A DNA stretch of 64,000 bases from Bacteroides nordii WAL 11050 = JCM 12987 (GCA_000613465.1 BAJA01000005.1:62001-126000), one strand, 5' to 3'; positions 1 through 12,072 are shown, numbered from the stretch's first letter. The notes: a model not told the origin generated them from the letters alone. Numbers and translations are program-made.

Positions 1-935
1 ACCAATACTGCGTTATCGGGTAGAGGAGAAGTTGTTATCTCATTTTCATATCCATACTTTCCTGCCCAAATAGTCATTGTTTCATGTACGTCGACTTTGG
101 TATTCCCCATTTGCCATCCATAAAAGTCTAATTTAAAGATAGAGCGCACAGGGCCTTTACAAACAAGTGAGTAACGTGTTGAGTCCACATTATCTACAGT
201 TTCTTCTATAGTAACTCCCATACGTAAAAGGGTATCGGGCAATTGAACAGCTATACCTCCCAGTCCGAAAGAGTTGGCGGCACTCATAATGTCTCTCCCC
301 CAGGGGCGGAGAACGTGATAGGTATCACCCGGAGTTCCGTCAGGACGGATACCTACTGTATCGAGCACAAGATCGGGTATTCTTTTTCCAAACACATCTC
401 TACAATTTCGCCCGTCAAAGTAATGGCGGAATCCCATTTTGTCATTTTCCCATGATGGACCGTCTGTCTGGTAGGGATAAGGGTTGTTATCGTCTCCACC
501 TCGTGCCAGGTTTTCTTTTCCATGCATATCGGTTGTCAGCTCTTCTATCAATCCTGGGCGTTTCATTTTACCATAATGCACATTGGTGCGTACAGGGAAA
601 TCCGGGTAGCTCGCTTTATCTATCCATTCTAATTGTAAAGTCAGTTTCTCTTTTTCGTTTATGTTGTATACGAATGCCAGTTCATCCCATAGTCCGTCTC
701 CGTCCAGGTCGTCTAACTGGGAAGGAATATACTGTCCTCCTTTATCCTTTAGTACGGGAACCAATTTCTGATTTTCCGCACACAGGTCTTTGCGCTTGAT
801 TACACAGGCTTCGTCTTGCCGGGAAGTATCTGTTGGATTGGTTAGTGTGATTATATCTGCATTTCTTTCCGCACAGCTTTCGCAGACCACAGCAGCTACT
901 CCCAAAATGAATAAGAATTTCATACTTGTTTTCAT
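1..935 (-). CDS. DUF4861 family secreted lipoprotein, 3' end cut by window edge
   Basis: An open minus-strand frame runs from an ATG at 935 (second in-frame ATG at 923) to base 1 without a stop, so the C-terminus lies outside the window. The N-terminus is a short hydrophobic leader followed by Cys (VVCESC), which suggests a lipoprotein. Visible stretches include LDDLDGDGLWDELAFVY, RPWGRDIM, SFGLGGIAVQLPDTL and FKLDFYGW. I recall this pattern from DUF4861 proteins found in Bacteroidetes polysaccharide utilization loci. The biochemical activity is not known to me. It is divergent from the hybrid regulator at 1199, as expected for an accessory enzyme of the same locus. Family assignment is from memory of motifs; the function is open. 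Confidence 0.7.
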   Translation of the reverse strand, partial: MKTSMKFLFILGVAAVVCESCAERNADIITLTNPTDTSRQDEACVIKRKDLCAENQKLVPVLKDKGGQYIPSQLDDLDGDGLWDELAFVYNINEKEKLTLQLEWIDKASYPDFPVRTNVHYGKMKRPGLIEELTTDMHGKENLARGGDDNNPYPYQTDGPSWENDKMGFRHYFDGRNCRDVFGKRIPDLVLDTVGIRPDGTPGDTYHVLRPWGRDIMSAANSFGLGGIAVQLPDTLLRMGVTIEETVDNVDSTRYSLVCKGPVRSIFKLDFYGWQMGNTKVDVHETMTIWAGKYGYENEITTSPLPDNAVL

Positions 936-1121
936 GTTTTCAGAACTTATTTAATGTTGGTTACAAAAGTGGTAATATTCTGTTTAATAAGGTATGAAAT
1001 CTGATCCATATTCTGGTAAATTTGTATTTTACCCTCTTTTATCGGCTTAAAAAAACAGGTTTATTATACGAAAGTACAAGTACTTGATATAATTTTCACA
1101 TGTTTCTTATCTATTAAGGTT

Positions 1122-1167
1122 TATCTTTGTAGCGTTCGCATGATATTTAATTTAATTCCTATATTTG
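1122..1167 (+). promoter_or_regulatory. Two candidate Bacteroides -7 boxes ahead of the regulator gene
   Basis: TATCTTTG at 1122-1129 and TATATTTG at 1160-1167 both fit the Bacteroides primary-sigma -7 consensus TAnnTTTG. Neither has a convincing TTTG -33 box at the usual spacing. They lie 69 and 31 bases before the ATG at 1199. The rest of the divergent gap (936-1198) shows no gene. Confidence 0.45.
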
Positions 1168-1198
1168 CGTACGTTTATACCAATTGTGTGAAAGAAAT

Positions 1199-4100
1199 AT
1201 GAAAAACATTGTCATTAACGGGAAGTTCTGGCTCATTTGTTTTTGCTTGTGGTGGAGCTTTTTGTCGATAAGTGCTTTGGGTAATGACTATTCTTTTAGG
1301 ACATTGACTGTGATGGATGGACTTTCCAATAACTCAGTGAAAGCTATTTATCAGGACTCCCTCGGGTTTATCTGGATGGGAACTAAGAATGGACTTAACA
1401 GGTTTGACGGATATGAGTCCAAAACTTATTATAATCATAATGAAGAGTTTGTAGGCCAGTCCAATGATGTGATCAATATAACCCCGGACAAGGTCGGTAA
1501 CATGTGGATCGGGACTTTTAACGGAGTAATGCTGTTCAATCCGTATACAGGTAAATTTAAAGATCTGTCACAGGCTTATCAGGGGGAACTGCCACGGGGA
1601 GTTGTTATAAACATCTGGATGGAGAATGATTCAACAGTCTGGGTAGCAACCAAATCGGGGCTTTATTTTCTTAGAGGCAATACAAGTTCCTGTGTGGAAG
1701 CCTTCCGGGGGAAGTATATCAACGCGATGGCGGCTTCGGGTGAACATACTTTGCTGATCGATATTGTACAACAGGGATTAATGGAGTTTAATATAAAAAC
1801 CAACGTTATCACTCCTTTCAAAGATAAAGAAGAGCGTCCTGTCTCTTCCAAAATAATGCGTGATACAAAGCAAAGGATATGGTGTGCTGCCGATCTGGGA
1901 AATATTTTCATTGCTGATTCTGACGGTTATACCTTAAAAAGAGTAGATACCAGTGATTTGAAAATAGGGTTTAAGCAAGCCCAGATACATGATTTGTTAG
2001 AGTATAATGATTCTACTTTGCTGTTGGCCACTGACAACGGATTGTATGCGTTGGACGTGAGTAATTCTTTGAAAGTTCATCCGGTCTCTGGTGTTTTTCC
2101 TACCGAATTGGCTAAAGTGAACCGGCAAATGTGTTTGTTTAAGGACCGGCAGGAGTCTTTATGGATCGGAACCTTCAATGAAGGAGCCATGCTTTTCAAC
2201 TCCAAATATACGAAATTTAAATCCTACTTGTTCCATTCGGAAATTCGTAAAGAACCTCTCCGCGTAGTAGGAAAATTGGTTGAATACAAACAGCAGATAT
2301 GGGTGGGGTGTAATACCGGTATTTTTGTGATTGATCTGATCACCGGGCAGTGGCATCGTGTAAACCTTGACAATCAATTGGAGATAGATACAAACTCTGA
2401 AATTTATTATGTATACCAGTTGTCGGCGAATCAAATATTATTCTATTTGCTGAATCAGGGAACATTTGTCCTGAATCTGGATACCAGGAAGGTATCACGC
2501 TATGATATCGGTTCACCCGCTTCTTCCCAAATCCGGTCTATTGCCAAAGATGTGGATGGGAAGCTATGGATAGCGCAGGATGAGTTATCGTTATTTGATG
2601 TTGTTCTGCGAAAAAGTTCTGTTGACCTATCAACCAATTACGATGGTACTACCCGTTTTATGTTTACTCAGGACATTCTTCCTGTCGGAAAAGATATGCT
2701 GGTAGGAACACGTACCAGAGGTGTGTGGCGCTTTCAGCGTAACCTGGATGATGAACTTAAATATTTTAAAGGTGAACCCTGGGGAGGAAAAGAGCTTGAA
2801 AACAAGAATGTGAGTGTGCTTTATGAAGATAGCGAGCGGAATATATGGGTTGGAACGTATGATTCCGGATTATATATGTATGATTCGAAGAGTAATGAGG
2901 TGATTCATTTCTTCGGGCAGGATAAGATTGCACACAATACCATCTATGATATTATTCAGGATAAACAGACCGGTATGATTTGGGTTGCCACTTTAATGGG
3001 GATTTCCCGGATAACCAAAGATCAACAAGTTTTGAACTATACTTATAAGAACGGATTTCCTATTCATGAACTTTCCGGTCATTCCTTTCTGGAAGCCTCT
3101 AATGGAAATATCTTTGTGGGCGGTAGAGGGGGAGTGGTAGAATTACTTCTGAGCGAGCTGTACAATACTTCCGGTATTGCTTTACAACCCCGTATTTCTC
3201 AGGTAGAGACTCTGAGCTCTATTACGGGCTCCAATCATCTTCTGTTTGATAATGCCGAGGCTTTCAAAGAGATTGAACTTAATTATGGAAACTCTTCCGT
3301 GCAGATCAAATTTTCGGCTATGGATTATCTTTTCCCGGATGGTGTGAAGTACGCCTACCGTTTGAAAGGGGTTGAGAAGGAGTGGAATTATGTCAATAGA
3401 AATGAAGCGATCTATTCTAATCTGCCGGCCGGCATCTATACGTTTCAGGTTAAAGTTTGTAGTAGTGACGGAGTATGGGGAGACGCTATAACGAGTCTGC
3501 CTTTGATTGTTAATCCTCCTGTATGGTTATCCGTATGGGCCAAAATGCTATATTCTCTTTTAGTTTTATTCATGATCTATCTCATTCTGCGGTATTCTTA
3601 TATGAAAAAGACGGCTAAATACCGGTTGAAGATCGAAGAGATAAAAAAGGAGAATATTGAGCGTGATTATAAGATGAAGATTGAGTTGTTCACCAACTTC
3701 TCTCATGAGTTACGCACTCCGTTGACTTTGATAAAAGGACCTGCGGAAGATATACTGTATGATGAGGCCTTGCCCCGGAAGTTTGTTTATTCGGTGAAAC
3801 AAATATTGAAGAATTCGAACAGGCTGCTTTTGCTGGTGAATCAACTGATGGATTTCAGGAAGATGGAACATGGAGCCATGCAGTTGAATCTGTCTAATGT
3901 GAATATGGTCTCTTTTATGACAGAGCGAATAGACAGTTTCTCGGAATTATTGCAGAAACGGGGGATTGTGATCCGGTATACCAATGATTACTACGGAAGT
4001 AACTGGTGGATTGATGCCGATTTAATGGAGAAAGTGATTTTTAATCTTTTGTCCAATGCCATAAAGCATTCAAAGGATGACAGTGTTATAAAGGTGGTAT

Positions 4101-5238
4101 CTTCCGTAGAAGGTGACAAACTACTTCTGTCCGTTCAGGATTATGGTGAAGGTATATCACAGGAGAATATAGATAAGATATTCGATCCATTTTTCCAGGT
4201 GAAACAGGGGAGCATGTCCAATATGTTCGGTAGTGGCATCGGGCTTAACCTGGCAAAGTATGTAGTAAGTCTGCATCATGGTAAGATTTGGGCAGAAAGT
4301 GTTGTCGGGCAGGGAACTACTTTTTTCATAGAGCTTCAATTGGGGAAAGAGCAGTATACAAAAGATGACGTGGTTTATGTCGAAGGAGATTCGGTGGATA
4401 AGACATTTGCATTAGAGAAAGAGAGTCTGAAACCAATCGGCGAACCTTTGTGGAGGATACGAATCCGAATGAAACGGACGAAGCGCCTGTTGTGTTGGTG
4501 ACGGAGGATGATGAAGACCTGAGAAAATATCTCGTATTACAGTTGTCCGCTTCTTATAAAGTGATTGAAGCTGCCAATGGACGTGCTGCATTGGAACTGG
4601 CACTCGAAAAATTTCCGGATATCATATTGAGTGATGTGATGATGCCGGAAATGAATGGACTGGAATTTTGTGAACAAGTAAAGTCGAATCCTAAACTTGC
4701 TCATATTCCTTTTGTCATGCTCACGGCAAAGGTGTTGGATGAACATATAAAGGAGGGATATAGCGTGCTGGCCGATGACTATATATTGAAACCGTTCAAT
4801 ATAACTGTTTTAAAAGCTAAAATAGAAAGTATTATTAAGAACAGGGAACAACTCCGCCGGCTCTTTGGCGAAAAAATGTCGGCTATTGAAGTTCCGATGC
4901 CGGAGATTGCTGCAGTGGATCCTTTTATGGATAAGCTGATAGAACTGATAAAAGAAAAAGCTTCTGATTCTGAATTGCAAGTAAGCGATTTGTATGAAGA
5001 AATGGGATATGGGCGAATACAATTTTTCAGAAAGATAAAAGCTGTTTCCGGGATTTCACCTAATAAATTGATCGTGAATATACGAATGAAAATGGCCGCT
5101 GATATGCTTCGTGAGAATCAATATACTATATCAGAGATTGCTTACCAGACCGGATTTTCCGATCCGTCTTATTTTTCCAGAGTATTTAAGTCTGTATTCC
5201 AGATCACTCCTAAGGAATATCAGAAGAATATGAAATAG
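1199..5238 (+). CDS. Hybrid two-component system regulator (HTCS), one frameshift
   Basis: This is a one-protein sensor-kinase/response-regulator that senses a periplasmic glycan fragment and activates its locus. In order it has a signal peptide, many two-component propeller repeats (IWMGTKNGLNRFDG, MWIGTFNGVM and others) to about residue 660, a Y_Y_Y domain, a membrane segment near 780-800, a HisKA domain with phospho-acceptor His at about 836 (FSHELRTPLTL), an HATPase, a receiver (SDVMMPEMNG) and an AraC-type helix-turn-helix ending at 5238. The ATG at 1199 is preferred to the TTG at 1184. The frame breaks at about 4455, between the kinase and receiver. Restoring one T in the run before GTGGAGG rejoins the parts into about 1346 residues, the normal family length. 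As written the kinase and receiver would be separate polypeptides. It probably drives the SusC operon downstream. Confidence 0.9.
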
Positions 5239-5265
5239 CATACTTTTGTTGTTCTTGTCTTGGGG

Positions 5266-5372
5266 GAGTTTTGTTTCATCCAGATGAGACAAAACTCTCA
5301 TGAATATGAAACGAAATGGAACGATCGGTTTCCTTTTTGTATAAAGCGGCTTACTACCTCCTTTATACAAAA
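5266..5372 (+). terminator. Two tandem hairpins after the HTCS gene
   Basis: Hairpin 1 pairs 5266-5279 with 5284-5297 (14-base arms, one mismatch, 4-base loop). Hairpin 2 pairs 5335-5346 with 5361-5372 (12-base perfect arms TTTTGTATAAAG/CTTTATACAAAA). They lie in the 423-base gap between the regulator stop and the SusC start. Neither has a strong U tract, so termination is plausible but not certain. The second could also be leader or operator structure. Confidence 0.45.
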
Positions 5373-5478
5373 CTACCAGTGGTGATACTAATTTACCAGA
5401 TTACAAAATATTTTCAGGTATGACACAATTCTACAGAGGATTGATACGATTCTCCTACTGTTATTGATACCGTGCGGA

Positions 5479-5486
5479 TACATTTG
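5479..5486 (+). promoter_or_regulatory. Candidate -7 box of the SusC operon
   Basis: TACATTTG fits TAnnTTTG and lies 175 bases before the SusC ATG, giving a long leader. No TTTG -33 box is visible upstream, which would suit a promoter that needs an activator such as the adjacent HTCS. Confidence 0.4.
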
Positions 5487-5661
5487 CAACAGAAATTAAT
5501 AGAAATCTTAAAATATAATGCGTATGGAAAAAGTAACGAGTTAACCTGACCACCTTTCAGAATATCTTCAAAGATATCTTCTATCTATCAGATGTATTAT
5601 AGCATCTATTATATTATTAAAACAAGAATAAGTTTAATCAAAACAAAAATCAAACTTAAGT

Positions 5662-8600
5662 ATGCAAAAACACATTTTGCTAACAAATTCCAGATTCATT
5701 TGGGTAACTGCACTGTTATTAATCTGTGATGTAGCTTTTGCACAAATGAAGGTTACCGGAATAGTAACTGACCCATCTGGTGAGCCTGTTATAGGTGCAA
5801 ATGTTTTGGTGAAAGAAACATCCATGGGAACCATTACGGATTTAGACGGACATTTCACGGTAAATGCCCCGGAAAATGGTTCTCTGGTTGTTTCTTACAT
5901 CGGCTATTTAACTAAAACCATTAAGATTTCCGGCAAGAACAATATCAAAGTGGTTTTGAGTGAAGATAGTAAAGCGTTGGACGAAGTAATCGTTATTGGT
6001 TACGGTAGTGTAAAAAAGCAGAATCTTACTTCATCGGTGTCTAAAATGACAGACGAAGCTGTCAAGGAGCGCCCTGTAGCTACACTGGGAGAAGCATTGG
6101 CTGGTAATCTGGCAGGTGTTCGTGCACAAAGCACAAGCGGTGTTCCCGGCGAAGAACTGCAAATACGTATTCGTGGTGTGAATACGATCAATGGTAGCAG
6201 TGATCCGCTGTATGTTATTGATGGTGTACCCTATGAAAGCATGAGTGATATCAATCCTGCTGATGTGGCATCCATACAGGTTTTAAAAGATGCTTCGGCT
6301 ACTTCTATTTATGGTGCCCGCGGTGCAAACGGGGTTATCCTGATCGAAACGAAGCAAGGTAGTGACAAACCGGCTGTTACATTTGACGGTTTCTATGGTC
6401 TGCAAGATCCGGAGAAATATGTTAGTATGATGGATGCCAAAGAATGGCTGGCTTTCAATATCTGGAAGAGAAACAACGACCATTTGCGTAGTGGAGGTTC
6501 AATGAGTGACCCTATGAGCGCACGTGCCGATGCAAATAAGATTCCGGATTCCTGGTTAGATCCGGACTTGGTGACTACAGATTGGCAAAAAGCAATTACT
6601 CAGGTTGCGCCTGTACAGAGCTATCAGTTGTCTGCATCGGGTAAACATAAGATGGGAACGATCTATTTTTCAGGAGGTTATTATGATCAGAAGGGTATCA
6701 TTAAAGAGACCTACTATAACCGTATTAACTTCCGCTTGAACGGAACATTGAATCTCTCGGATTATTTAAAAGTAGGCGCTAATATTTCCGCTTCACGTAG
6801 TAAGCAGGATAATAAAGAGGCGCAGGGCAAAGAGACTGTTATTCAGCACGCTTTGATGCAGGCACCGATTGTAAAACTGGATGAAGCTACCCGTGACTGG
6901 GGATATCCGGATTTAGGTATTACCGTATATCCTAACCCTTTGGAGCGTTTGAAAGAAACACTGGATCAAACAGTGCAGAATAAGGCAGCAGCATCCGCCT
7001 GGGCTGAGATTACTTTTATGAAAGGCCTTGTGTTCAAGTCACAGTATAATTATAGTTATGACGGCAGGTATATGAGTACTATGTTCCGGGCAATGTTACC
7101 TACAATAACAATAATGTAACTCTGGGAAAAAGTAATTCTCAAAGCAATAATAGCTGGTCTATTCAGAACACTCTGACTTATGACGCTTTGTATGGTAACA
7201 AACATGCCCTGAATGTTATGTTGGGGCAGAGTGCTGATGCAACTGATAAGTATCGTATTGATGGTGAAGCAACCGGATGGCCGTTGGAGAACATTCCGAC
7301 ACTGAATGTGGCTACTTTGGCAAAAAGGGCTTCTACGGAAAAATACCAGGTGCGTACGGCTTCTTTCTTTGGTCGTGTAAGTTATAATTATAAAGAAAAG
7401 TATTTGCTTAATGTAACCGTACGTAATGACGGTTCTTCACGTTTCGGTGCAAACAATCGTTGGGGATGGTTCCCGTCATTCTCGGCAGGATGGAAACTCA
7501 ATGAAGAGTCATTCCTGAGCTCTGTAAAATGGATCTCTTTATTAAAACTTAGAGCATCCTGGGGAAAATCGGGTAATGACCGCATTGGATATTACGATTA
7601 TCTGTCAGTGCTGACTACTGATAACTCGGCTTATGGCAATACACTTCAGGCTGGTATGGCTCCTAAAAATCTGAAGAATGAAGATTTGAAGTGGGAGAGT
7701 ACAGCCAGTCTTGATTTCGGATTGGATTTCTCTGCTTTCAATAACCGTTTGCAGTTCAATTTTGACTATTATATTAACAAGACCGATAACCTGTTGTTTA
7801 ATCTGCCTATTGTAATGACCAGTGGTTATGACAGAATCCGTACCAACTTGGGATCCATTCAGAATAAAGGATGGGAGTTGGACATAACAAGTCACAATCT
7901 GACAGGTACATTCAAATGGTCTACTTCTCTGAATCTTTCCGGTAACCAGAATAAAGTGCTGGACATGGGAGGTATCGATAGTTTCACCGATTCAATGTGG
8001 GATGGTAAGTTCATAACCCGCGTAGGCGGACCGGTATCACAGTTCTATTGCTACCGCACGAATGGTATCTTGACAGCAGATGATTTTGAAAAGAAAGCAG
8101 ATGGTACTCCGGATGAAAACAAACCTCTGGTACCTGTATACAAAGGTCAGCGTATTGGTAATGTGAAGATGGTGGACCAACCTACTAAAATGGTCGACGG
8201 AAAACTGGTAGGTGACGGAGTAATCACAGAAGACGATCTGGTGCCTTACGGAAATAATATCCCTGATGTCATTTATGGTATAACAAACCGTTTCTCTTAT
8301 AAGAACTTTGAGTTGAGTGTCTTGATTCAGGGACAGATTGGTGGTGATGTTATGTTCCTTGGACAACGTTCTTTGGACTATGGTTCTCCGGGAGTTAACC
8401 AGTTCTCGCATTGGGTACGTTGCTGGAAACCCGATTATCAGGCTGTTTACGGAGATCGCGGAGATCCTACTCCTTACTATTTAGGTGTAGATATGTCATG
8501 GGATGGTACAACCCCCAACATCTATAACCGTAATTCTACTTATGAGAATAATTCAGACTTACGTATCTACGATACCACTTACTTGAGAATCAAGAATATC

Positions 8601-8819
8601 ACCTTGTCATATACTTTACCCAATGACTTATTGAAAAAGTCTTTCCTGAAAAAAGCTAAAGTATATGTTTCATTGGATAATGTGGCAACCTTTGACAATT
8701 ATCCGGGTGTATCTCCTGAAACGAATAGTTATGGTAATTCTACAACAAGAGCAGGGGTGGATTATAGTACATATCCTATGAGTAGAAAATATACCCTTGG
8801 TGTAAATCTTGTATTCTAA
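5662..8819 (+). CDS. SusC-like TonB-dependent glycan transporter, one frameshift
   Basis: This is the outer-membrane beta-barrel importer of oligosaccharides, working with the SusD lipoprotein 21 bases downstream. A signal peptide (to about residue 28) is followed by a carboxypeptidase-D-like regulatory domain (VTGIVTDPSGEPVIGANV), a TonB box (DEVIVIGYG), a plug domain (VLKDASATSIYGARGANGVI) and a barrel ending in the aromatic-rich strand KYTLGVNLVF. The frame breaks near 7060-7075. The upstream frame ends at 7119 in a non-homologous tail, whereas the minus-one frame reads YEYYVPGNVTYNNNNVTLG straight into the downstream part. A single missing base explains it, and the restored length is about 1052 residues, normal for the family. 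Confidence 0.93.
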
Positions 8820-8840
8820 CTCTATAAAAACAATGAAAAA

Positions 8841-10331
8841 ATGAAGCAAATAACATTCATATTATTGTTATCGTTGTCGTTTGTGTTGGGAGCTTGCAAT
8901 GCTTTTCTGGACATTACTCCACAGTCCGATTATACGGTGGAAGAAGGCTATAAAAAGGAATCGGATTTTGAGCAGGCTATCTCGGCTGTTTACGGAAAAC
9001 AACAACTTCTGTATAATACGAACTCTTGTTGGTTTATGTATATCAATCACCGTAGTGATGATTCGCGAAATGCAAATAACGTGGGCAGGTTTGTTGATTC
9101 ACCTAACGAGAGTATCTGGACTACTTCCTGGAAAACTTACTGGTCTATAATTGACCGCTGTAATCTGATTCTGGATAAGATTGATAATGCCGAATTCACA
9201 AATGAGGAAAGACGTGATTACATTAAAGGAGAAGCTTATATGCTGCGTGCCTATGCTTATTGGAGTCTGGGTTGGCAGTGGGGAGGCGTTCCTTTGATCA
9301 CAAAAACGACTCCTTTGTCGGAGATCCGTAAAATTCCGCGTTCTACTCAGGAGGCAACTCTCGGACAGGCCATATCCGATTATAAGGAGGCTATCAGATT
9401 GCTTCCCGAAGAATGGGGCACGAATGACATCGGACGTGCTACCCGCTATGCTGCTGCCGGAATGCTCGGCCGGTTATACATGTTCCAGAATAATTTTGAA
9501 GATGCCCGGACTTACCTGAAAATGGTAGTAGATCAGGAATCTGTACGCTATGAAATGGAGAAAAAATATGAAGACTGCTTCATTGACTCCAAAGACAATG
9601 GAAAAGAACGTGTTTGGGAAGTTCAGTTTATCGGAGGGCAGATTGGTGAAGGTAATTCATTTATTACCGGCTTTATTCCTGAAAAACTGACATTGCCTAA
9701 CACTGCTTACGTGGCTCCTTTCACCGGATATAGCGGAAATATGAGAGCGTCGGAGAATTTATGGGATGCTTACGAAACCTCTCCGAAAGTGGATAAACGG
9801 AAAGCTCTGTCCGTAGTTACCAATGTGAAGATTAACGGAACCTATGATACACAGTCCAAGCTGGTATACAAATATTGCAAGTGGGATACTTACACACCGA
9901 AAGAGAAAAATGACTGGGCAAACAATCTTCCTATTCTGCGGTATACAGATGTGAAGATGATGTATGCTGAGGCTCTTAACGAGCTGGGCTATGTGGCTGA
10001 TATCAACAGTGAACCTTTTAAAATTCTGAATGCCGTACGGGCTCGTGCCGGACTGGATGCATTGACTCCTGTGGAACTGTATGATAAAGATACTTTCCGC
10101 AATGCAATTATCCAGGAGAGAAGAGTTGAGTTTGCTTTTGAAGGCCTGCGTTGGTGTGATTTGATTCGTTGGGGAATAGCCGTTTCTACAATGAATGAAC
10201 ACTTTAAGCATCGTGACGAAGGTTCCGGACAGTATACAGTTCAGGATTATCAGTTGCTGCTACCGATTCCTTTCTCCGAAATGGCAGCTTATAATGATGT
10301 GAATATCATGTGGCAGAATGAAGGTTATTAA
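8841..10331 (+). CDS. SusD-like glycan-binding lipoprotein
   Basis: RagB/SusD family surface lipoprotein of 496 residues that forms the lid on the SusC barrel and captures substrate. The leader ends in a lipobox with the acceptor Cys in VLGACNAF. The typical N-terminal phrase FLDITPQSDYTVEEG follows, then helical TPR-like repeats and the C-terminal QERRVEFAFEGLRWCDLIRWG signature of the family. It is intact. It follows SusC closely, so the two are co-translated or at least co-transcribed. Substrate cannot be read from sequence; neighbours suggest a uronate-containing polysaccharide. Confidence 0.94.
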   Translation: MKQITFILLLSLSFVLGACNAFLDITPQSDYTVEEGYKKESDFEQAISAVYGKQQLLYNTNSCWFMYINHRSDDSRNANNVGRFVDSPNESIWTTSWKTYWSIIDRCNLILDKIDNAEFTNEERRDYIKGEAYMLRAYAYWSLGWQWGGVPLITKTTPLSEIRKIPRSTQEATLGQAISDYKEAIRLLPEEWGTNDIGRATRYAAAGMLGRLYMFQNNFEDARTYLKMVVDQESVRYEMEKKYEDCFIDSKDNGKERVWEVQFIGGQIGEGNSFITGFIPEKLTLPNTAYVAPFTGYSGNMRASENLWDAYETSPKVDKRKALSVVTNVKINGTYDTQSKLVYKYCKWDTYTPKEKNDWANNLPILRYTDVKMMYAEALNELGYVADINSEPFKILNAVRARAGLDALTPVELYDKDTFRNAIIQERRVEFAFEGLRWCDLIRWGIAVSTMNEHFKHRDEGSGQYTVQDYQLLLPIPFSEMAAYNDVNIMWQNEGY

Positions 10332-10355
10332 TGTATTATTAAAAAAATAGTTATT

Positions 10356-11993
10356 ATGAAAAAACATTTATTAGCATCTTTGATGATTGCAATGGCTTTT
10401 ACCAACCAGTTAGATGCAAAGAACGTGTATGTGAAATTAAGTAGCGATACAGAAGCCTGGAGTCATATTACTCAGGATGAAAACAATGTGGTTGTAGAGA
10501 TTACCGATGGAAAGTTTAATGGTATATTGAGCAATATTGCAGCCAAAGATAAAGTGTGGGTTGCGAAAGGTATTTATCAGGTGACAGGTTCCATCAATCT
10601 GAATGAAGACCGTGCAGGAGTACAGATATATGGTGGTTTTAAAGGAAATGAAACCGCATTGGAACAGCGTATATTGAAAGATCAGGATGAAAACGGTATT
10701 GTAGAGCCTTGGGAGTTTGAATACGAAACACAATTCCAGGGAAATACCGATACTGATCCCAGCTATCGTATATTCACTATGAATGCAGAAGGAGATGTGG
10801 TAGATGGCATAACGATCTGTGATAATACAAACGTAAATGATCATGGGGCGGGTGCTTACCTGAAAAATAATGCTGTTCTGAGTAATTGCATCGTTCGTAA
10901 TATTAAAGCGGAAGCCAGTAAGAATAGCGCCGTAAACGGAGCCGGTGTATTTGTGGATGGTGCCGGTTTGGTTAAGAGCTGTTTGATTGAGAGTTGTACG
11001 AATCAGAACGACGATTCCGATGGTTCTTCTTATGGCGGCGGTATTAATATACAAGGAAATAAAAGTGTTATCAGCAATTCTGTTATTCGGAATAACCAGG
11101 TAGTTTCCGGTAAAAACGCATTTGGCGGTGGTATCTTTTTAAATAACAGTGCAGTAGCAGAAAACTGTGTGATATATAATAACTCTTCTGTTTTTCGCGG
11201 TGGTGGTGTTTATATCCATAACAATGGTGGAAAGTTGATTAATACAACCGTAGTAAAAAATATGGGTGCTAAAGCTGGTGGTGGTGTTTTCTCTAATGGA
11301 AATTCCACTATTTACAACTCTGTATTTTGGGGCAATGTGAACGAACAGGGGAATGCAAATAATCTCAACCTGAATCAGGCCGGATATGTAGAGACATTTG
11401 CATACTGCGGAATCCAGGGTGCAGGTATCTGGATGGAAAATAAGAATCTGAATACAAACCCAACTTCTTACCAGTTGATTGAAAGCAATGACTTTACTGA
11501 AGAGGTAACAGAAGGACTTGCCCCTCGTTTCATTCGTCCGACAGTAGAAGCCGGTATTGGTTACGAATTTCTGGAAGGAACGTTGGAAGCAATAGCCAAG
11601 GCAAATTGGGGACTTTTGAATGCATCAGACTTGGTAGATAAAGGTGTTAATACCATTCCTGATTATACGATTGCGACGACCGACATTTGCGGTAATGCCC
11701 GCCCGATGGGTCAGAAGTATGATTTGGGTGCTTACGAATTGGGTAGTGGTGCTACTGGTATTACTACTAACCAGAAAGAGCAGAGTCGCTTCACATTGGT
11801 TGCTAACAGCAATGGAGTTACCGTATATGGTATTGAAGGGCTTGCTAAGGTAAATGTGTACAATACTTCAGGCGCATTGGTTAAATCCGTACAACTGGGT
11901 AATGGAGAAACCATTTCTCTTATCGAGCGTGGAGTGTATTTCCTGTCTGTCTCCGAAGGTGAGACTTCACAATCAGGCAAAATCCTGTTTTAA
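10356..11993 (+). CDS. Secreted right-handed parallel beta-helix protein
   Basis: 545 residues with a signal peptide (to about 21, QLDA-KNVY). From about residue 155 to 330 it shows stacked short repeats with N, G and hydrophobic ladders (LSNCIVRN, VKSCLIES, ISNSVIRN, AENCVIYN, LINTTVVKN, IYNSVFWGN), characteristic of a parallel beta-helix. The last 75 residues (VNVYNTSGALVKSVQL, GVYFLSV) resemble the type IX secretion C-terminal tail domain seen on many Bacteroidetes exoproteins. Beta-helix proteins in such loci are often polysaccharide lyases or pectinases, but I see no catalytic signature that decides this. It lies 24 bases after SusD and is followed by a hairpin. Confidence 0.8.
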   Translation: MKKHLLASLMIAMAFTNQLDAKNVYVKLSSDTEAWSHITQDENNVVVEITDGKFNGILSNIAAKDKVWVAKGIYQVTGSINLNEDRAGVQIYGGFKGNETALEQRILKDQDENGIVEPWEFEYETQFQGNTDTDPSYRIFTMNAEGDVVDGITICDNTNVNDHGAGAYLKNNAVLSNCIVRNIKAEASKNSAVNGAGVFVDGAGLVKSCLIESCTNQNDDSDGSSYGGGINIQGNKSVISNSVIRNNQVVSGKNAFGGGIFLNNSAVAENCVIYNNSSVFRGGGVYIHNNGGKLINTTVVKNMGAKAGGGVFSNGNSTIYNSVFWGNVNEQGNANNLNLNQAGYVETFAYCGIQGAGIWMENKNLNTNPTSYQLIESNDFTEEVTEGLAPRFIRPTVEAGIGYEFLEGTLEAIAKANWGLLNASDLVDKGVNTIPDYTIATTDICGNARPMGQKYDLGAYELGSGATGITTNQKEQSRFTLVANSNGVTVYGIEGLAKVNVYNTSGALVKSVQLGNGETISLIERGVYFLSVSEGETSQSGKILF

Positions 11994-12006
11994 TTAAAAA
12001 AACACA

Positions 12007-12049
12007 TCCGGACTACTTAGTCTTGAGTTTAAGTAGTCCGGAACTTTTT
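12007..12049 (+). terminator. Intra-operon hairpin terminator
   Basis: Perfect 13-base arms TCCGGACTACTTA (12007-12019) and TAAGTAGTCCGGA (12030-12042) with a 10-base loop are followed by ACTTTTT. This looks like a Rho-independent terminator or attenuator inside the locus. It would lower expression of the downstream enzymes relative to SusC/SusD, or mark a second transcript. Confidence 0.65.
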
Positions 12050-12072
12050 CCGGTAATTTTATGAGTGAACCA

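Noticed and set aside
243..799. Plus-strand frames at the left edge
   Set aside because: The minus strand is continuously open from 935 to base 1 with a family-like protein, so the plus frames are shadows.
10437..11054. Minus-strand frame (205 residues) opposite the beta-helix gene
   Set aside because: Shadow of a plus-strand gene with a signal peptide and clear repeats.
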